From positions 226,845 to 290,844 of the forward strand of contig JACTVC010000043.1 in assembly GCA_018417955.1 (NCBI GenBank): a stretch of DNA of 64,000 nucleotides, given 5' to 3'. This DNA comes from Laccaria trichodermophora. Its lineage: Eukaryota > Basidiomycota > Agaricomycetes > Agaricales > Hydnangiaceae. How positions within the stretch are numbered: the first letter of the stretch is position 1; every line of letters starts with the position of its first letter. Shown piece by piece: positions 21,244 through 32,788 of this stretch. Below the pieces are notes generated by a model that worked only from the letters and a program-made list of their open reading frames with translations, did no database searches and was not told where the DNA came from. The translations under genes were made by a program, and so were the position numbers.

Positions 21244-21993
21244 TTCCACTCAGCATCCTTGCCCAAGGCCATCACCTTAGGGGTAGCATTTGTGATGGGC
21301 TTGAACTTCTGGTAAGCAGAGCATAACCCAGATGGTTCCAGAGAGGGAAGTTCTGTGTCAATCCCAAGATAGTCTAAGAGAAGAGCTTTGCTTTCTTTTG
21401 AAAGCCTTGAAGGACCTGTCACCTAAGATGTACTAACAGACAAAGCAAGAGACTGTCCATGAGACTCAGAAGGAACTGACAAAGAACAAGGGACAGATCC
21501 TGAACGAGAACCCAAAGAAACAGAACACTGATGGAATGATGGAGGAATTGTTGAGGCAAAACATTGGGTCACGATCGTTTTCCTAGACATAATTGAAACC
21601 AAACTCAAAGAGAGCACAACCAATAAAACCTACCAAGAGAATATGGGTCACCTTACCCATCTCATCTTCCTCCCAAACAACATCCTCGTCATCCTCAACT
21701 ACAATGTTATAATGCCCCATGATGGACCACTGCTTCTGATCCAAAACATAAACACAATAATTCTGATCTGAGACAAAAGTTTATTAAGCTTTGTAGATTT
21801 ATAAATAATTGAATACTTACTGCGAACAGGAGAGTAGGACTTGGCAACCTTTTTCAGGAGTGGGCCCAATGTTTCGTAACAGGGGGACTTGACGTTTAGA
21901 AGTGAGGTAGGATTCTGAATGATGATATCTGAAGGAGGTTGTTGCACAATTGTGTCATTAATGCGACCATGGGAAAGGGGGGCTACATCTTGC
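21244..21993 (-). pseudogene. KDZ-associated gene, proximal part
   Basis: Minus-strand reading from 21993: VLQDVAPLSHGRINDTIV.., LLKKVAKSYSPVR, then an intron (GTAAGT donor near 21815) and an exon KQWSIMGHYNIVVEDDEDVVWEEDEM with a GTAAGG donor near 21655. Then comes MSRKTIVTQCFASTIPPS.., a TAG at 21423-21425, and VTGPSRLSKESKALLLDYLG..DAEWKAQ, where the LINE is inserted. The TAG fits a CAG to TAG change. The 5' end is cut by MULE copy C at 21994. I link it to the pieces at 12.1-13.3 and 9.5-9.7 kb because the frame is exactly restored across the LINE and the palindrome. The product's function is unknown apart from the distal cysteine cluster. Confidence 0.6.
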
Positions 21994-22329
21994 AGTACTT
22001 TACCATCCCCCACATAATCCACATGGACTCCACTGGATTCCACTGGATTCCACTGGATTCCACTGGACTTCACTGGACTTCACTACATATTGGCAATATC
22101 CACAAAACTGGATTCCACTGGACTCCACTGGACTGCAAGCACAAATCTGGACTGGACTGGACTGGACTGGACTGCAAATCACAAATCTGGATTCCACTGG
22201 ACTCTTCCAACACAAAACTGGACTCCACTGGACTGGACTGGACTAAGAACTCCTGAACTTAGGTTTCAAAACAAAAAAATAAAATTGAATTATATTTATT
22301 AATTAATTAAATTAGATTTACAACTTTCT

Positions 22330-22950
22330 ATGTTACAGGGAGGGGGGGGAGAAGGAAAAGAAAGGGGGAGGGAGGAATGGAGGGGGAGGAAGTGGTGATC
22401 AGGAAGGGAAAGGGAGGGGGAAAGGAAAGGGAAGGAAAGGGAGGGGGAAGAGAGGGATGGAGGGGGGAGGAAGCAAGGAAGGGGGGAGGTAGTGAAGGGG
22501 GGAGAGACTGGAGGGGAGAGGTGGTGGTACTGGGACCTCGTCATCGCTCCATGTTGGTGCGATGTTGGGTTTTGGGTGTGGGTGCTCGTCGTTTTTGTGG
22601 GCACTCGTCGTTTTTCGCGTGTGATGGGGGTGGGTTTGTGTGGATGCGTCGTCGTGTTGCATCGTCGTCGTGGCGTGTCGTCGTCGTCGTGGCATATCGT
22701 CATCGTGTCACATCATCATCGTCCTGGCATGTCATTGGGGGGTGGGTTCATGTCACATCATCGTCATGTCGTGTCGTCGTCATTGTGTCACGTCGTCGTC
22801 GTGGCGTGTCATCGTCGTGGCATGTCATTGACATGTCATTGTGTTGTGGGTGGTGCTGGCTTGCCATGCCGTTGTCCTGGGGTCGTCGGTGCCTGTCGTG
22901 GTGAAAACAGAGTGACGGGGGGTGGTACACATACCATTGGCCCATGATGT
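22330..22950. repeat. Low-complexity interior of MULE copy C
   Basis: GGGAGGGG/GAAAGG words (22330-22530) followed by TCGTCGTGGCGTGTC-like words (22550-22900). Same design as copy B but with different word composition, showing fast turnover of the simple repeats. Confidence 0.8.
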
Positions 22951-23238
22951 GGCCACGTCATAGGCGTTGTCAGCTGCTTCATTCCACATCCCACGTTCCT
23001 TGTGTGTTTGCATGGGCGTCGGTGGTGTTGTTGGCGTTGGTGTGGGCGTTGTTGATGTTGTTGGCATGGGCGTTGAGAGGGTGGTGGGGTGTCGAGCAGT
23101 GTGGTGGTGGTGGAAAGGAAGGAGATGGTCACAGAAGTGTGACCATGCCACAAACAGGAGACGTGACGATATGGCACACCCTCAAGTAAGTCACGTGACC
23201 TCACCCTGCAGACTGAACAAAATCATGAATCCTTATTG

Positions 23239-24659
23239 TGGTGGTGCACAATCCTCAGTATGTGTGACGCCCAGTGACATGCTGTGACAGAGCGTCACAG
23301 GCCCAATTTCTTGAGACATTGACCTTGTACTCTCTACAACACCAATTCAATACATTTTTTGCAATGGGTTTGACCGAATTAAGTGAATGAATCCATTCAG
23401 AGAGTTTTCCATGAAGCAATTGCATTTATTGCTCCAAAAATGCGAAATCAGTCTGTTTTCCCTGCCAAATCAGACAGTCTGAAGAGATTGGAATAGAACT
23501 TTTCAACAACAGCACGTATGGACATGATTTGCAGACGGATTTTACTTAAAATTTAAATTCCAATCGATCTACGGGTCCAGAAATTTTATTTGTGGCCCCT
23601 GTGCTGAGATACCCTTGAAAATCGGCACTTTAACATGGTTAAAGGCTAGTAATTAAATTTCTGAACCCGTAGGATTGGGGCCATATAGTAATCGATGATT
23701 TCGTCTCTGCAAACCTAAGCCCAAATCATATCCATTGTGAAGCTCTATAGCTCGAGAGGCAACCTTGGGCCAATAGGTGCTGCATAGCCACCAAAATAAA
23801 ATATACTGCATATTCTTATACATTTAAATAGAGAATATCTATACAATTCTGGTGCACTTTTCCTCTTGTAAATCGGTGGAGAAATGACTGAGCTACATCG
23901 TTTACAAGTTTGAGCTATCTGGGAAAGCATCACCAGTCTGCCAAATTGGGAAGGTGCCTGTTTTGGCGACCAGTTTTAGATGGCCCAAACTTGTAAACGA
24001 TGTAGCTCAGTCATTTCTCCACCGATTTACAAGAGGAAAAGTGCACCAGAATTGCATAGATATTCTCTATTTAAATGTATAAGAATATGCAGTATATTTT
24101 ATTTTGGTGGCTATGCAGCACCTATTGGCCCAAGGTTGCCTCTCGAGCTATAGAGCTTCACAATGGATATGATTTGGGCTTAGGTTTGCAGAGACGAAAT
24201 CATCGATTACTATATGGCCCCAATCCTACGGGTTCAGAAATTTAATTACTAGCCTTTAACCATGTTAAAGTGCCGATTTTCAAGGGTATCTCAGCACAGG
24301 GGCCACAAATAAAATTTCTGGACCCGTAGATCGATTGGAATTTAAATTTTAAGTAAAATCCGTCTGCAAATCATGTCCATACGTGCTGTTGTTGAAAAGT
24401 TCTATTCCAATCTCTTCAGACTGTCTGATTTGGCAGGGAAAACAGACTGATTTCACATTTTTGGAGCAATAAATGCAATTGCTTCATGGAAAACTCTCTG
24501 AATGGATTCATTCACTTAATTCGGTCAAACCCATTGCAAAAAATGTATTGAATTGGTGTTGTAGAGAGTACAAGGTCAATGTCTCAAGAAATTGGGCCTG
24601 TGACGCTCTGTCACAGCATGTCACTGGGCGTCACACATACCGAGGATTGTGCACCACCA
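23239..24659. mobile_element. Palindromic (foldback) element, 1.42 kb, inside MULE copy C
   Basis: The direct repeat CTTATTG (23232-23238 and 24660-24666) flanks termini TGGTGGTGCACAATCCTC and their inverse. Extending by one base gives an 8-bp duplication with one mismatch. The arms (about 675 bp each) are near perfect inverted copies with a few mismatches, for example gcgaaatcag against gtgaaatcag, around a loop at about 23915-23978. No coding capacity. The superfamily is uncertain; a 7-8 bp duplication suggests hAT. Confidence 0.85.
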
Positions 24660-25066
24660 CTTATTGCAGCAATCACTGACCCACACTATATGTAAATTAT
24701 AACCTTTCCCTTCATAGATCAATGAAATTGTATTATAACTTGTTCATTGTATAGTCTATTTTTGCTTTTTTAGTAGTATTCATATATAATAATAATAATA
24801 TACTGGAATGACTGGAATCCACTGGACTCCACTGGACTCCACTGGACTCTGACTGGACTCATAGTCCAGTGGACTGGGACTGGACTCAGGAAAGTGGCTG
24901 GCAGTCCAGTGGGAGTCCACTGGACTGGACTGGACTGGACTGGACTGGACTGGACTCCAGTGGACTGGGCATTCTGCCAGCCAATTTGGCCTGGTAAGAG
25001 GGCCACTGGAATCCACTGGAGTCCACTGGAGTCCATATGGATTACGTGGGGGAGGGTAAAGACCTC

Positions 25067-25740
25067 ACATAATTACTACTTTTATCTTACTAAATACATC
25101 AAACACAACCTCTAAACTGAACATTTCTGCTCAGATGACTCACATTGAAAAATTTGCAGTGCTTTTTGCACCTCAGCACTGATGCCAATAGCCTGTTCTG
25201 CATCCAAAGTGCTACATTTCCTTTGCATACAATTGTTTTCTGACAGGTTCCTCAACTGTGCTGTGGCAAAAATGAATGCATCAATTGGCCAATAAAGTGA
25301 AATTTGTCATGGCATAAATCACATTCAATGAGCTCATTATAATCATTATAATCATTGATGTTGATTTTAACCTTTGCATACAATTGTTTTCCAACAGGTT
25401 CCCAAATTGTGCTGCAACAAAAATGAACATGTCAATTGTCCAATGCCTAAGCAAAATTTGGCATGGCATAAATTGCATTCAATGAGCTTGTTGTAATCAG
25501 TGACGTTGATTGAAACCTGTAATTTCACCATTTACCAGCCACTTCATGAAATTGGACAAACTTGCCTTCCAGGACAATGGTTTATTTCATTTTGCAGACA
25601 AAATGACAAACAAATGTAAATACAATGCAACTGTCATGCAAGAAGTAGGTAAGTGATACTATGCTGCTACAACCCCATTATGCTGATGCAGGAGTTTTCA
25701 GCTGCAGCTGTGCAGCTTCCTCATATTTTTCTTGATTTGA
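25067..25740. repeat. Intergenic DNA with a two-copy repeat of about 155 bp
   Basis: Segments 25217-25365 and 25373-25512 (tttgcatacaattgttttc..gttgatt) align with scattered differences. No gene is seen. The last 60 bases read, on the minus strand, as a continuation of the final TPR of the adjacent NLR gene beyond its stop. Confidence 0.6.
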
Positions 25741-28693
25741 CTATGTTGCTGCAAGATTACTCAGGCTGCCCAAGGTATCTGGATGTTCTGGCCCCAGTAC
25801 TCTTTTACGCAGATCCAGGACCTTAAGCTGCAGCTCTCCAGCCTCCTCATATTTTCCTTGATTTACATATATAAATGCAAGATTTGCCATACTGGTCAAG
25901 GTATCTGGATGTTCTGGCCCCAATACTCCTTTACAGAGATCTAGGACTGTCAGCTGCAGCTCCCCAGCCTCATCATATTTTCCTTGTTTGAAATACATAG
26001 TTGCAAGATTATTCATGCTGCTCAAGGTATCTGGATGTTCTGGCCCAAGTACTCTGTTACGCAAATCCAGGACTTTCAGCTGCAGCTCCTCAGCCTCCTC
26101 ATATTTTCCATGATTTAAATATGTGACTGCAAGATTACTCATGGTGCTCAAGGTATTTGGATGTTCTGGCCCCAGTACTCTTTTATGCAGATCCAGGACT
26201 TTCAGCTGCAGCTCCCTAGCCTCCTCACATTTTCCTTGAGCTGAATATGTCATAGCAAGATTACTCATGCTTACCAAGGTATCTGGATGTTCTGACCCAA
26301 GTACTCTGTTACACAGATTCAGGACTTTCAGCTGCAGCTCCCCAGCCCCCTCATATTTTCCTTGCTCTACATATGTTGATGCAAGATTACCCATGCTGAC
26401 CAAGGTATCTGGATGTTCTGGCCCCAGTACTCTGTTATGCAGATCCAGGACTTTCAGCTGCAGCTCCCCAGCCTCCTCATATTTTCCTTGATTTGAATAT
26501 ATGAGTGCAAGATTATTCATGCTGACCAAGGTACCTGGATGTTCTGGCCCCAGTACTCTTTTCTGCAGATCCAGGACTTTCAGCTGCAGCTCCCCAGCCT
26601 CCTTATATTTTCCTTGATTTGAATATGTAGATCCAAGATTTGCCATATTGGTCAAGGTACTTGGATGTTCTGGCCCCAGTACTCTTTCACACAGATCCAG
26701 AACTTTCAGCTGCAGCTCCCCAGCCTCCTCATATTTTCCTTGTTTCAAATATGTCAATCCAAGATCATTCATGCTGCCCAGGGTAAGTGGATGTTCTGGC
26801 CCCTGCTTCTTTATTCTCATTTCTACAATTTTATATTGAAAATACTCTGCATCTTTCCACATTCCATTTTGATCCAACACATAACTAAACTTGGAATATT
26901 CAATATCGTTGAACACTCTTTCAAAGCCATTTTCCTCCTGTGACTGGTAAATGGCTTTGATGTGTGGCACAAGAAGCCTGTTGAATGCAATGTTTTCAGT
27001 TGTCATTTCCTCCATGATACAGTTCACAAGGATCAATTTTGACACTTGCATCATGCACTTCTTTTGAGATATTGACATTCTATCTCTACTCCACTGATGC
27101 ATCAATGGATGAATTCCATAAATTCTTGGAGAGGTTGAGTGCTGCTTGATTAAAGAAAATGACATAAGAACCCTAATTCCTTCACAAAAGAAGAATTGGT
27201 TCCAAGACTGATCTTGCTCAAGCTGAAGCAACTGACTAACACATGTTTTGACTTTTCGTTCAAGTCTACCATGCTGTCCTTTAGAGAACTCAATAGCAGC
27301 TTTTCTAAAAGCAGCCTCAATTATATTCTCATGATGCAGAAATGCAGCAGTTTCCAGAATAAGAAGAGCAGCCTGAGCAGCTGCTCTACCATGTCCACCA
27401 GATTTCTTGCTTGTCCTTAATTCAATCTCATTGAATGACAAATCCCAAGTTTCATAGACTGTTCGATTGTACTGAGATGCACCCCTGAATGAAGAGTGGT
27501 TCATAAGCTTCTTCCTATGTTGAGAGAGATGCTCAAGATAATTATCAATACTGCAGAGACCAGCCTCAATGGAAGCTCCTGCTTGATCAACAGCTAGAGG
27601 TAAGCAGCAGAGCTCATGTACAATTTGTTGAGCTGTGCTGTAGACATCCCCAGAATGCCCAGTTAGATGGCTGGCTTTCAGCAAAAGTGATATGGCTTCC
27701 TTTTCAGCCATCTGATCAATTTCAAGAGAATTTTCATAAGATGTAACCCGCCCAAGAGATCGATTTCTGCTAGTAACCAGAATATTGCCCTGAGAACCAG
27801 ATGGGATAAATTTTTCTACTATTTCAGGTGCACCATCAGCATTGTCAAACACAAGCAGCCATTCACTCTGCAGAGATCCAATCCAGAGAAGAGCAGACTG
27901 AGAGGACATAGAAATACCAGCAGCTTTAGCATCAGGATGAAAACAAAGACCTTTTAAATCAAGAGCAATAGTATCTTCAGAAGATGCATCAATCCAGAAA
28001 ACATGAGAGAATCTAGATGTTCTTGTCAGAGATGAGAAATATAGTATGTGAAAAGACTTGCCTTTCAGCCATCTTTTCAACAAACCTCAGACAAATCTGT
28101 GTCTTGCCAATACCCCCCATACCATATAACAAAAAAGACTTCCTGCCTCTATCTACTTGATCTTGAGGTGAAAAGTGATCCATCAACCTCTTGACAACAT
28201 CCTCACGGCCTGTAAATAAGGCACTTGAATTGGGTCTTTGGGGAACAAAGGGTAATTCATCTTGACCCCCGCTGGCATGTTCATGAACCTCAATCTTGTA
28301 AGTCTGATCAATATCTCAAACAATCAAAGCTGTTGTCCCAGTACACACATTTTGGGCCACATAGAGCATTGTATCTCTCAAGTTAATGTTGCGAGCTCCC
28401 TGCATTACATTCTGGGATTCCCAAAGACAAAGGATATGAGCCAAGGAATTTATTGAAGCATTATTAACACGCACCAGAGACGTTCCCTCCCCCGTAACCT
28501 CTGGCATCCTTGTAAATGTCGACCTACATTTCGTCAGCATGCTATTCGCGAGCATGGGCGTCACGAATTCCCACCTCGAACCGCTAGGGCGTGGGCCATC
28601 ATTACGTGGGCGGTCTGCGCCCATGCGCCGGTCATGCATTCCATTGAACTTTCTTTTCAAACGATTTTCACGAGGGCGATTAGAATCAGACAT
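25741..28693 (-). CDS. NLR-1: NB-ARC ATPase with C-terminal TPR array
   Basis: Model complement(28349-28693, 28062-28303, 25741-28021), 955 residues, in frame. A novel N-terminal domain of about 115 residues (MSDSNRPRENRLKRKF..) is followed by NB-ARC: P-loop YGMGGIGKTQ, kinase-2 LLVFDNADG, NILVTSRN, CCLPLAVDQAG. A helical spacer leads to eight full and one partial 42-residue TPRs (LGPEHPDTL.SM.NLA..Y..QGKYEEA), the kinesin-light-chain type. Intron 1 (45 bp) removes a TGA that is shared with NLR-2. Intron 2 has a GC donor (GCAAGT) and an AAG acceptor. Such proteins are thought to sense non-self or damage, with TPRs as ligand-binding part and NB-ARC as oligomerising switch. The stop is a TAG where other repeats have TAT (Tyr), and the frame runs on for about 20 codons, so the array lost its end recently. 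It diverges from an R1 copy. Confidence 0.82.
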
Positions 28694-28984
28694 CGTGGTT
28701 CAGAAGAGAGTTGTTGATGCTGTGCGGCGTGATGGGTAACGGATTGTTTCACAGAGTCAGCTGACATTCCTAGACTACCAGCTGTAGAAGTCGCGCATAT
28801 AACCACCTCCAATGTTCCACACGCCGTGCCTCGTTTTTCTAATGCTCGGACTATTGATATTGTGCCCATATAGTCACCTCCCAAGTTTCGAACCCACGTT
28901 CGGGCGTCTCCCTCATTTTTTCCTTACGTCTTGTAACCATTAACGAGGGGAATCCTTATCATAGGATCCGAGTCGGGACCCATT
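28694..28984. promoter_or_regulatory. Shared upstream region between NLR-1 and R1 copy 1
   Basis: Region between the NLR-1 start and the R1 homology. It is conserved in the other arm (about 47010-47352), for example tgtgaaacaatccgttacccat near -45 to -60 of the NLR ATG. No TATA box stands out. The promoter role is inferred from position and conservation only. Confidence 0.35.
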
Positions 28985-30345
28985 AGCTGCATCGCGGGCA
29001 TTCGCGGCTCCGAAGCTGACGCTTCACTTGTATACATTCTCACAAAAAGCCGCCTGCGTTCAGCATGCAAGGGAATACCAACTGACGGGACCAGCTCGTT
29101 GATTTCGACGCTTGGCTTACGAGACGTACAGACATCGCATTTGGATCTATTATAGACACACTCCTAGGTCACTCCTCAGGCCTCAGGCCTAGGACATCTA
29201 CAGAAGAACTATACGCCCTCTTGTAAAATCACCGTTTACCAGTGAACACGATCAACACTTTCGATCTCTGCAACTTTAGATTCACTTATTTTCATCCGTT
29301 CTTAGACCCAATGACGGGAGAACCTGCGCCCTTGCAAGAGGACGTGGCCACTAATAGGAAGGGGTTTCGATTAGCGTTGAGGATTGCCAGGGCGAAGGTC
29401 GCGAGGTTGCTGAAGGACATGGGGTGTGCGGTGCAGGATGAGAAGATCTGCTTAATCCAAGGCAATGGACGACACCGATGCAGACAACGTGTCCGCAGAG
29501 GACAGCGGTGTACTCTGTTCCAGCCGCCCCGTGAACAATGAACTCGATACCGCTTGAAATGGGTCGCCCAAGAGATCGAATACTGGCCCCTCTCCAAACT
29601 AGCTACCCTCTCAGACGAACAGATGCTCCAGCTGAAACCTATGAACCCACCACCCATTCACGCCTTCTCGCCTACTCCCAAACGTGGGCGAAGCATCCAG
29701 CTGGGTTCTGGTACCCTGTTCGACGTCCTCACAAACCACATACTTACTATCCACGCGGACGTCGTGTTGGCGGACAAATCTCATGCCCTGCAAGACGGAA
29801 CTCATCATAGCGAAGGAGTTCCCGGGAATTCAAATAAAAGCCAGGAAGAAATGATGCATCTTACTGTGGAAGGCGCGCGGAAGGGGGTTGTGCGTATGTT
29901 CTTTCTCTCTCTAAGGATATGTCTTGTCACGAACTTACTCCCCACCTTGAAGTTGAAACAAGGCGATCCCTCTATATACGACCACGCCTCTGAAGTGGTA
30001 CTTGCTTTTCATTCGTGCGCATGGGCTCAAGCTCGCAACATCCATCAAAATAACCAACGTATACTCCGGCAACTATACCCTGCTCCCACCCCACACAACC
30101 ACGCTCCCGGCTACACCGCGGTGCGTGAGCGGGATACAACTGACAACTGAGCGTTGGCCCGGCCAAGGCGGATGAGACACCTGAAACGAGGGGCTGCAAC
30201 GGGTTGTTGATGCGTTTTTGGGCGTTTCTTCGTTGAAAGGACCTCCTGCTTCTACACCCAAGACATCTACATCTTTCACCACCACCACAAAAACGACAAC
30301 GGCAGCAGCCCCATCATACACCTTAACTTGCTACCCACCAGTCGT
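28985..30345 (+). pseudogene. R1 family, copy 1 (unknown protein, decayed)
   Basis: Unrecognised family present four times in this window. Conserved blocks in order: a region near 29000-29230 (clearer in the copy at 45.7-47.0 kb, where it reads ALEADASPVYILKKGRLRSAC), then TGEPAPLQEDVATNRKGFRLALR..ARLLKDMGC..DEKICLIQ, a D/A-rich linker, KWVAQEIEYWPLSKLATLSDEQMLQLKP, and LTNHILTIHADVVLADKS. The blocks fall in different frames without convincing introns between all of them, and the first block is frameshifted, so this copy looks inactive. It diverges from NLR-1, as the right-arm copy does from NLR-2, suggesting an ancestral gene pair. No function can be assigned. Confidence 0.5.
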
Positions 30346-30720
30346 ATTGCATTTAGCTCCCAAAACGGCTCTCCCTTTCTGAGGAGAACAGCTACTTGCT
30401 CGTGCTGACATGCCCCTTGAATCTAGGAGTGGTCGTCCAGATATTTCGGTTCCAAGAAACCGTAGCTTGACTGGCACATGTTGAGCAGCAATCCCTACAT
30501 TCTTCCACTACATACATCTACCCAGCATCGTCTAGAATCCGAATCTTTACCCCCTTGGGTTCCGAACTGTGCAATCCGAACACCTTCACCTCCAGAGTGC
30601 TGTGCCAGTGTTCCAATTGCCCATGCTCAATGTGCTACCTGAACAGCTCTTGTAAACTCTGATGTTTGTTCACGGTAACGGACGAAAGCTCAAACTCCTC
30701 CTTCATCCTCTTGGTTTCCT

Positions 30721-32240
30721 TGCGGCTCCACGTTACCATAATGCATCTTGACCACCTATTTCGTGTTTAGGATCACCTTTCCTCCTTGTCTTCCGGTTAC
30801 ATCTCACTACGTCCTCATCTTACTCGTGGCCTTCAACTCATGACTCGTTCCTTCTACTGTTTGTCGTTATCCACCTTGGCCGTCGTTGGCAGGATACCCT
30901 CTCCCCGCCCTTCCTTCATTCTGTCCCGGCCCTTTCTATCGATCAAGATTTCACCTGAATCGGAGGGCCTTCGTATGGCAATGCTGCATCCCAATCTCCG
31001 CAATCGCTACCTTGAACCCGCCAAGTTCGAGGTATTGTATACGGTAACGGACGGGAGCTCAAACCACACACCTTCCGTTAAGCACTCGCAGTCTCCACCG
31101 CTATTCATCTTGGCCTTCTCGTCGTGCCTCGTTTTTGCACCTGTGGTGGTACCCTATCTCGACGATCGATGAGATTCATGGCGTTTGGCTGCTGGCAGTA
31201 CTCCCTAAACCACACTACCTTTTTTCTCCTTGCATCCCGATCTCTACTATCGGTCGAGGTTTCCCAGTCCGAATGATGCACCCAAACATGTGCGACGTGC
31301 TGCTCCATGTCAAGAGGCTCGATGTTCTGTTCGCGTTAATGGACGACCACGCATCTTGTGAGACAGTCAAAGCTTCCCCTTCGCCTTCTCCTCAAGGCTC
31401 ATTTCTTGCGCTTGACATCTCATTCCATTGAACGATCTGTCTTTGCCGGTACTTCCTAGATTTGCTCGAATCTTTTTTCGCATTTAAACCGACGCTCCTG
31501 TGTGGTGTGCTGCGCGCTACCTTGAGCAGCTTAGTTCCCTAGTTGAATGTTCGTTCATCGCCAACCCACCCACCTCCCCAAGCACGGACACCAGCCTCTT
31601 GGAAGGTGGTTTGCTGGACAGAGGCGACGATTTCCATGTTTACCCTCACTACTTCATGACCGTAACAAGGCGGTATCCCAATAAGAGACCTATCTCTTAC
31701 CATCGCGCGCCATTGGCCTGTCATACACCATCTCCGCCATGTGACCGTCCACTGCTAGTACTACTACTACAGTACTAGCATGGCGTGCCCGAGGTCCCCT
31801 TCAAGCCACCGAGCTCATGATCAATCAAAGCAACTCTACTGAGGTGCAGCCTGACGTGGACCGCGCATTGACTAGTCATACATCCACCCCGTATCGCTTC
31901 CTGGCTAACTCACCATTCTTCCTCGATCTCCCTCCAACCCAAGTCTTGGCGCTTCCGAGCCGGACCCCGACTCGGCTTCTTGGAGCTCAGCTCCAAGGGT
32001 CCAACCCCAATCCAACCCTTCAAAGTTCCTGACTAATTTTGTCTTCCGATTCGGACTCGCGCTTACCTCCGTCCTTGTCTGTGCCCTTGTTCTTGTTCTC
32101 AAAGTCGGACGAAATGGGCTTACTTTGTGTGGAGATCCATGTAGTACTGGTGGGCTGTGTAGTTTCATGGCAATCCTTGCGGTGCTCACAATGTACATCG
32201 TTTGCGTTCGAGTTATATTGAGGTATAAAACAAAAGAGAT
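30721..32240. other. Intergenic, no gene supported
   Basis: Several plus-strand open frames of 60-130 codons (for example 30786-31172) show no motif or splice structure. Weak echoes of the phrase acggtaacggacg..gctcaaac occur near 30670, 31035 and 31335, so this may be an old, decayed tandem of the inverted-repeat edge. About 32240-32788 is probably the 3' flank of the G-alpha gene. Confidence 0.35.
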
Positions 32241-32788
32241 ATTATATGAAGAAACCGTAAGCCAAGCGAGCGAGTCTCAGGTCTGGAGTGTGAGGAGGGG
32301 ATGATGGGGGAGTAAGCATATATATATAAAGAGAGAGAGGGCGGCCAATTGCATAATTAGAAGAAGGAAGTGGAAGCTGCGGGAGAAGGCGGACGTAAGA
32401 CTGACTACCTAGCCAGACTCGCAAAGAAGAGGAGATAATAACAAAACAAGGAGGAAAAAGGGAAAGAAGAGGTGGTGTGGTGGTGTAGGCTGTCAAAAAA
32501 ACCATGGAACATCGAAAGAGAAAAAAGATATGGTATTCAAAGATGGGGATAGTAAACTAACACGGCTTGCTCGAATGGAAAATGGGGTGGGTAAGGGTGT
32601 GACCAGGGACGCAACAAGTTCGGGTGGGTGGTGGTGATTCGTGTTTGATACAAAGAAGACGCGGGAGATGGCAGGGGGTTAGGTATCATTATAGCAGGGG
32701 TGTTGAGTTGGTTGTGGGTAAAAGCAATCGCCATGAGAACAAGCAAGATGAGAGAGAGGGAGCCAAGACGGCGCGAAAAGTTGAATCT

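Larger units (their letters stand above)
21994..25066 (+). mobile_element. MULE-like element, copy C, carrying a palindromic insertion
   Basis: Left terminus TACTTTACCATCCCCCAC and right terminus GTGGGGGAGGGTAAAGACCTC match copies A and B. Subterminal blocks here are TGGACTCCACTGG words, often collapsed to runs of TGGAC (22130-22245 and 24800-25030). The interior repeats the G/A-rich and TCGTCG-rich tracts in the order of copy B. Flanks share only ACAT at the expected 9-bp position, so the target duplication is lost or never formed cleanly. A 1.4 kb foldback (23239-24659) is inserted in the right half. No transposase. Confidence 0.78.
25741..30720. repeat. Left arm of a large inverted repeat (partner 45270-50118)
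   Basis: NLR-1, its upstream region, the R1 copy and about 400 bp beyond it recur in reverse orientation at 45270-50118. Similarity is traceable to about 30720 (gttcacggtaacggac..ctcaaac) and is lost beyond. Spacer between arms is about 14.5 kb. Arms are clearly diverged, with many substitutions and indels. Confidence 0.85.

Noticed and set aside
22090..22250. TGGAC runs as telomere-like repeats
   Set aside because: The words lie at both ends of a MULE copy and match its subterminal arrays. They do not resemble the TTAGGG repeat.
26267..26839. Plus-strand open frames across the NLR-1 TPR region, and minus-strand ones at 49150-50130
   Set aside because: Antisense shadows of the 42-residue TPR repeats. 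The sense strand carries the clear TPR consensus and NB-ARC motifs.
30786..31172. 128-codon plus-strand frame as a gene
   Set aside because: No motif, no conservation in the other inverted-repeat arm, and pyrimidine-rich composition.
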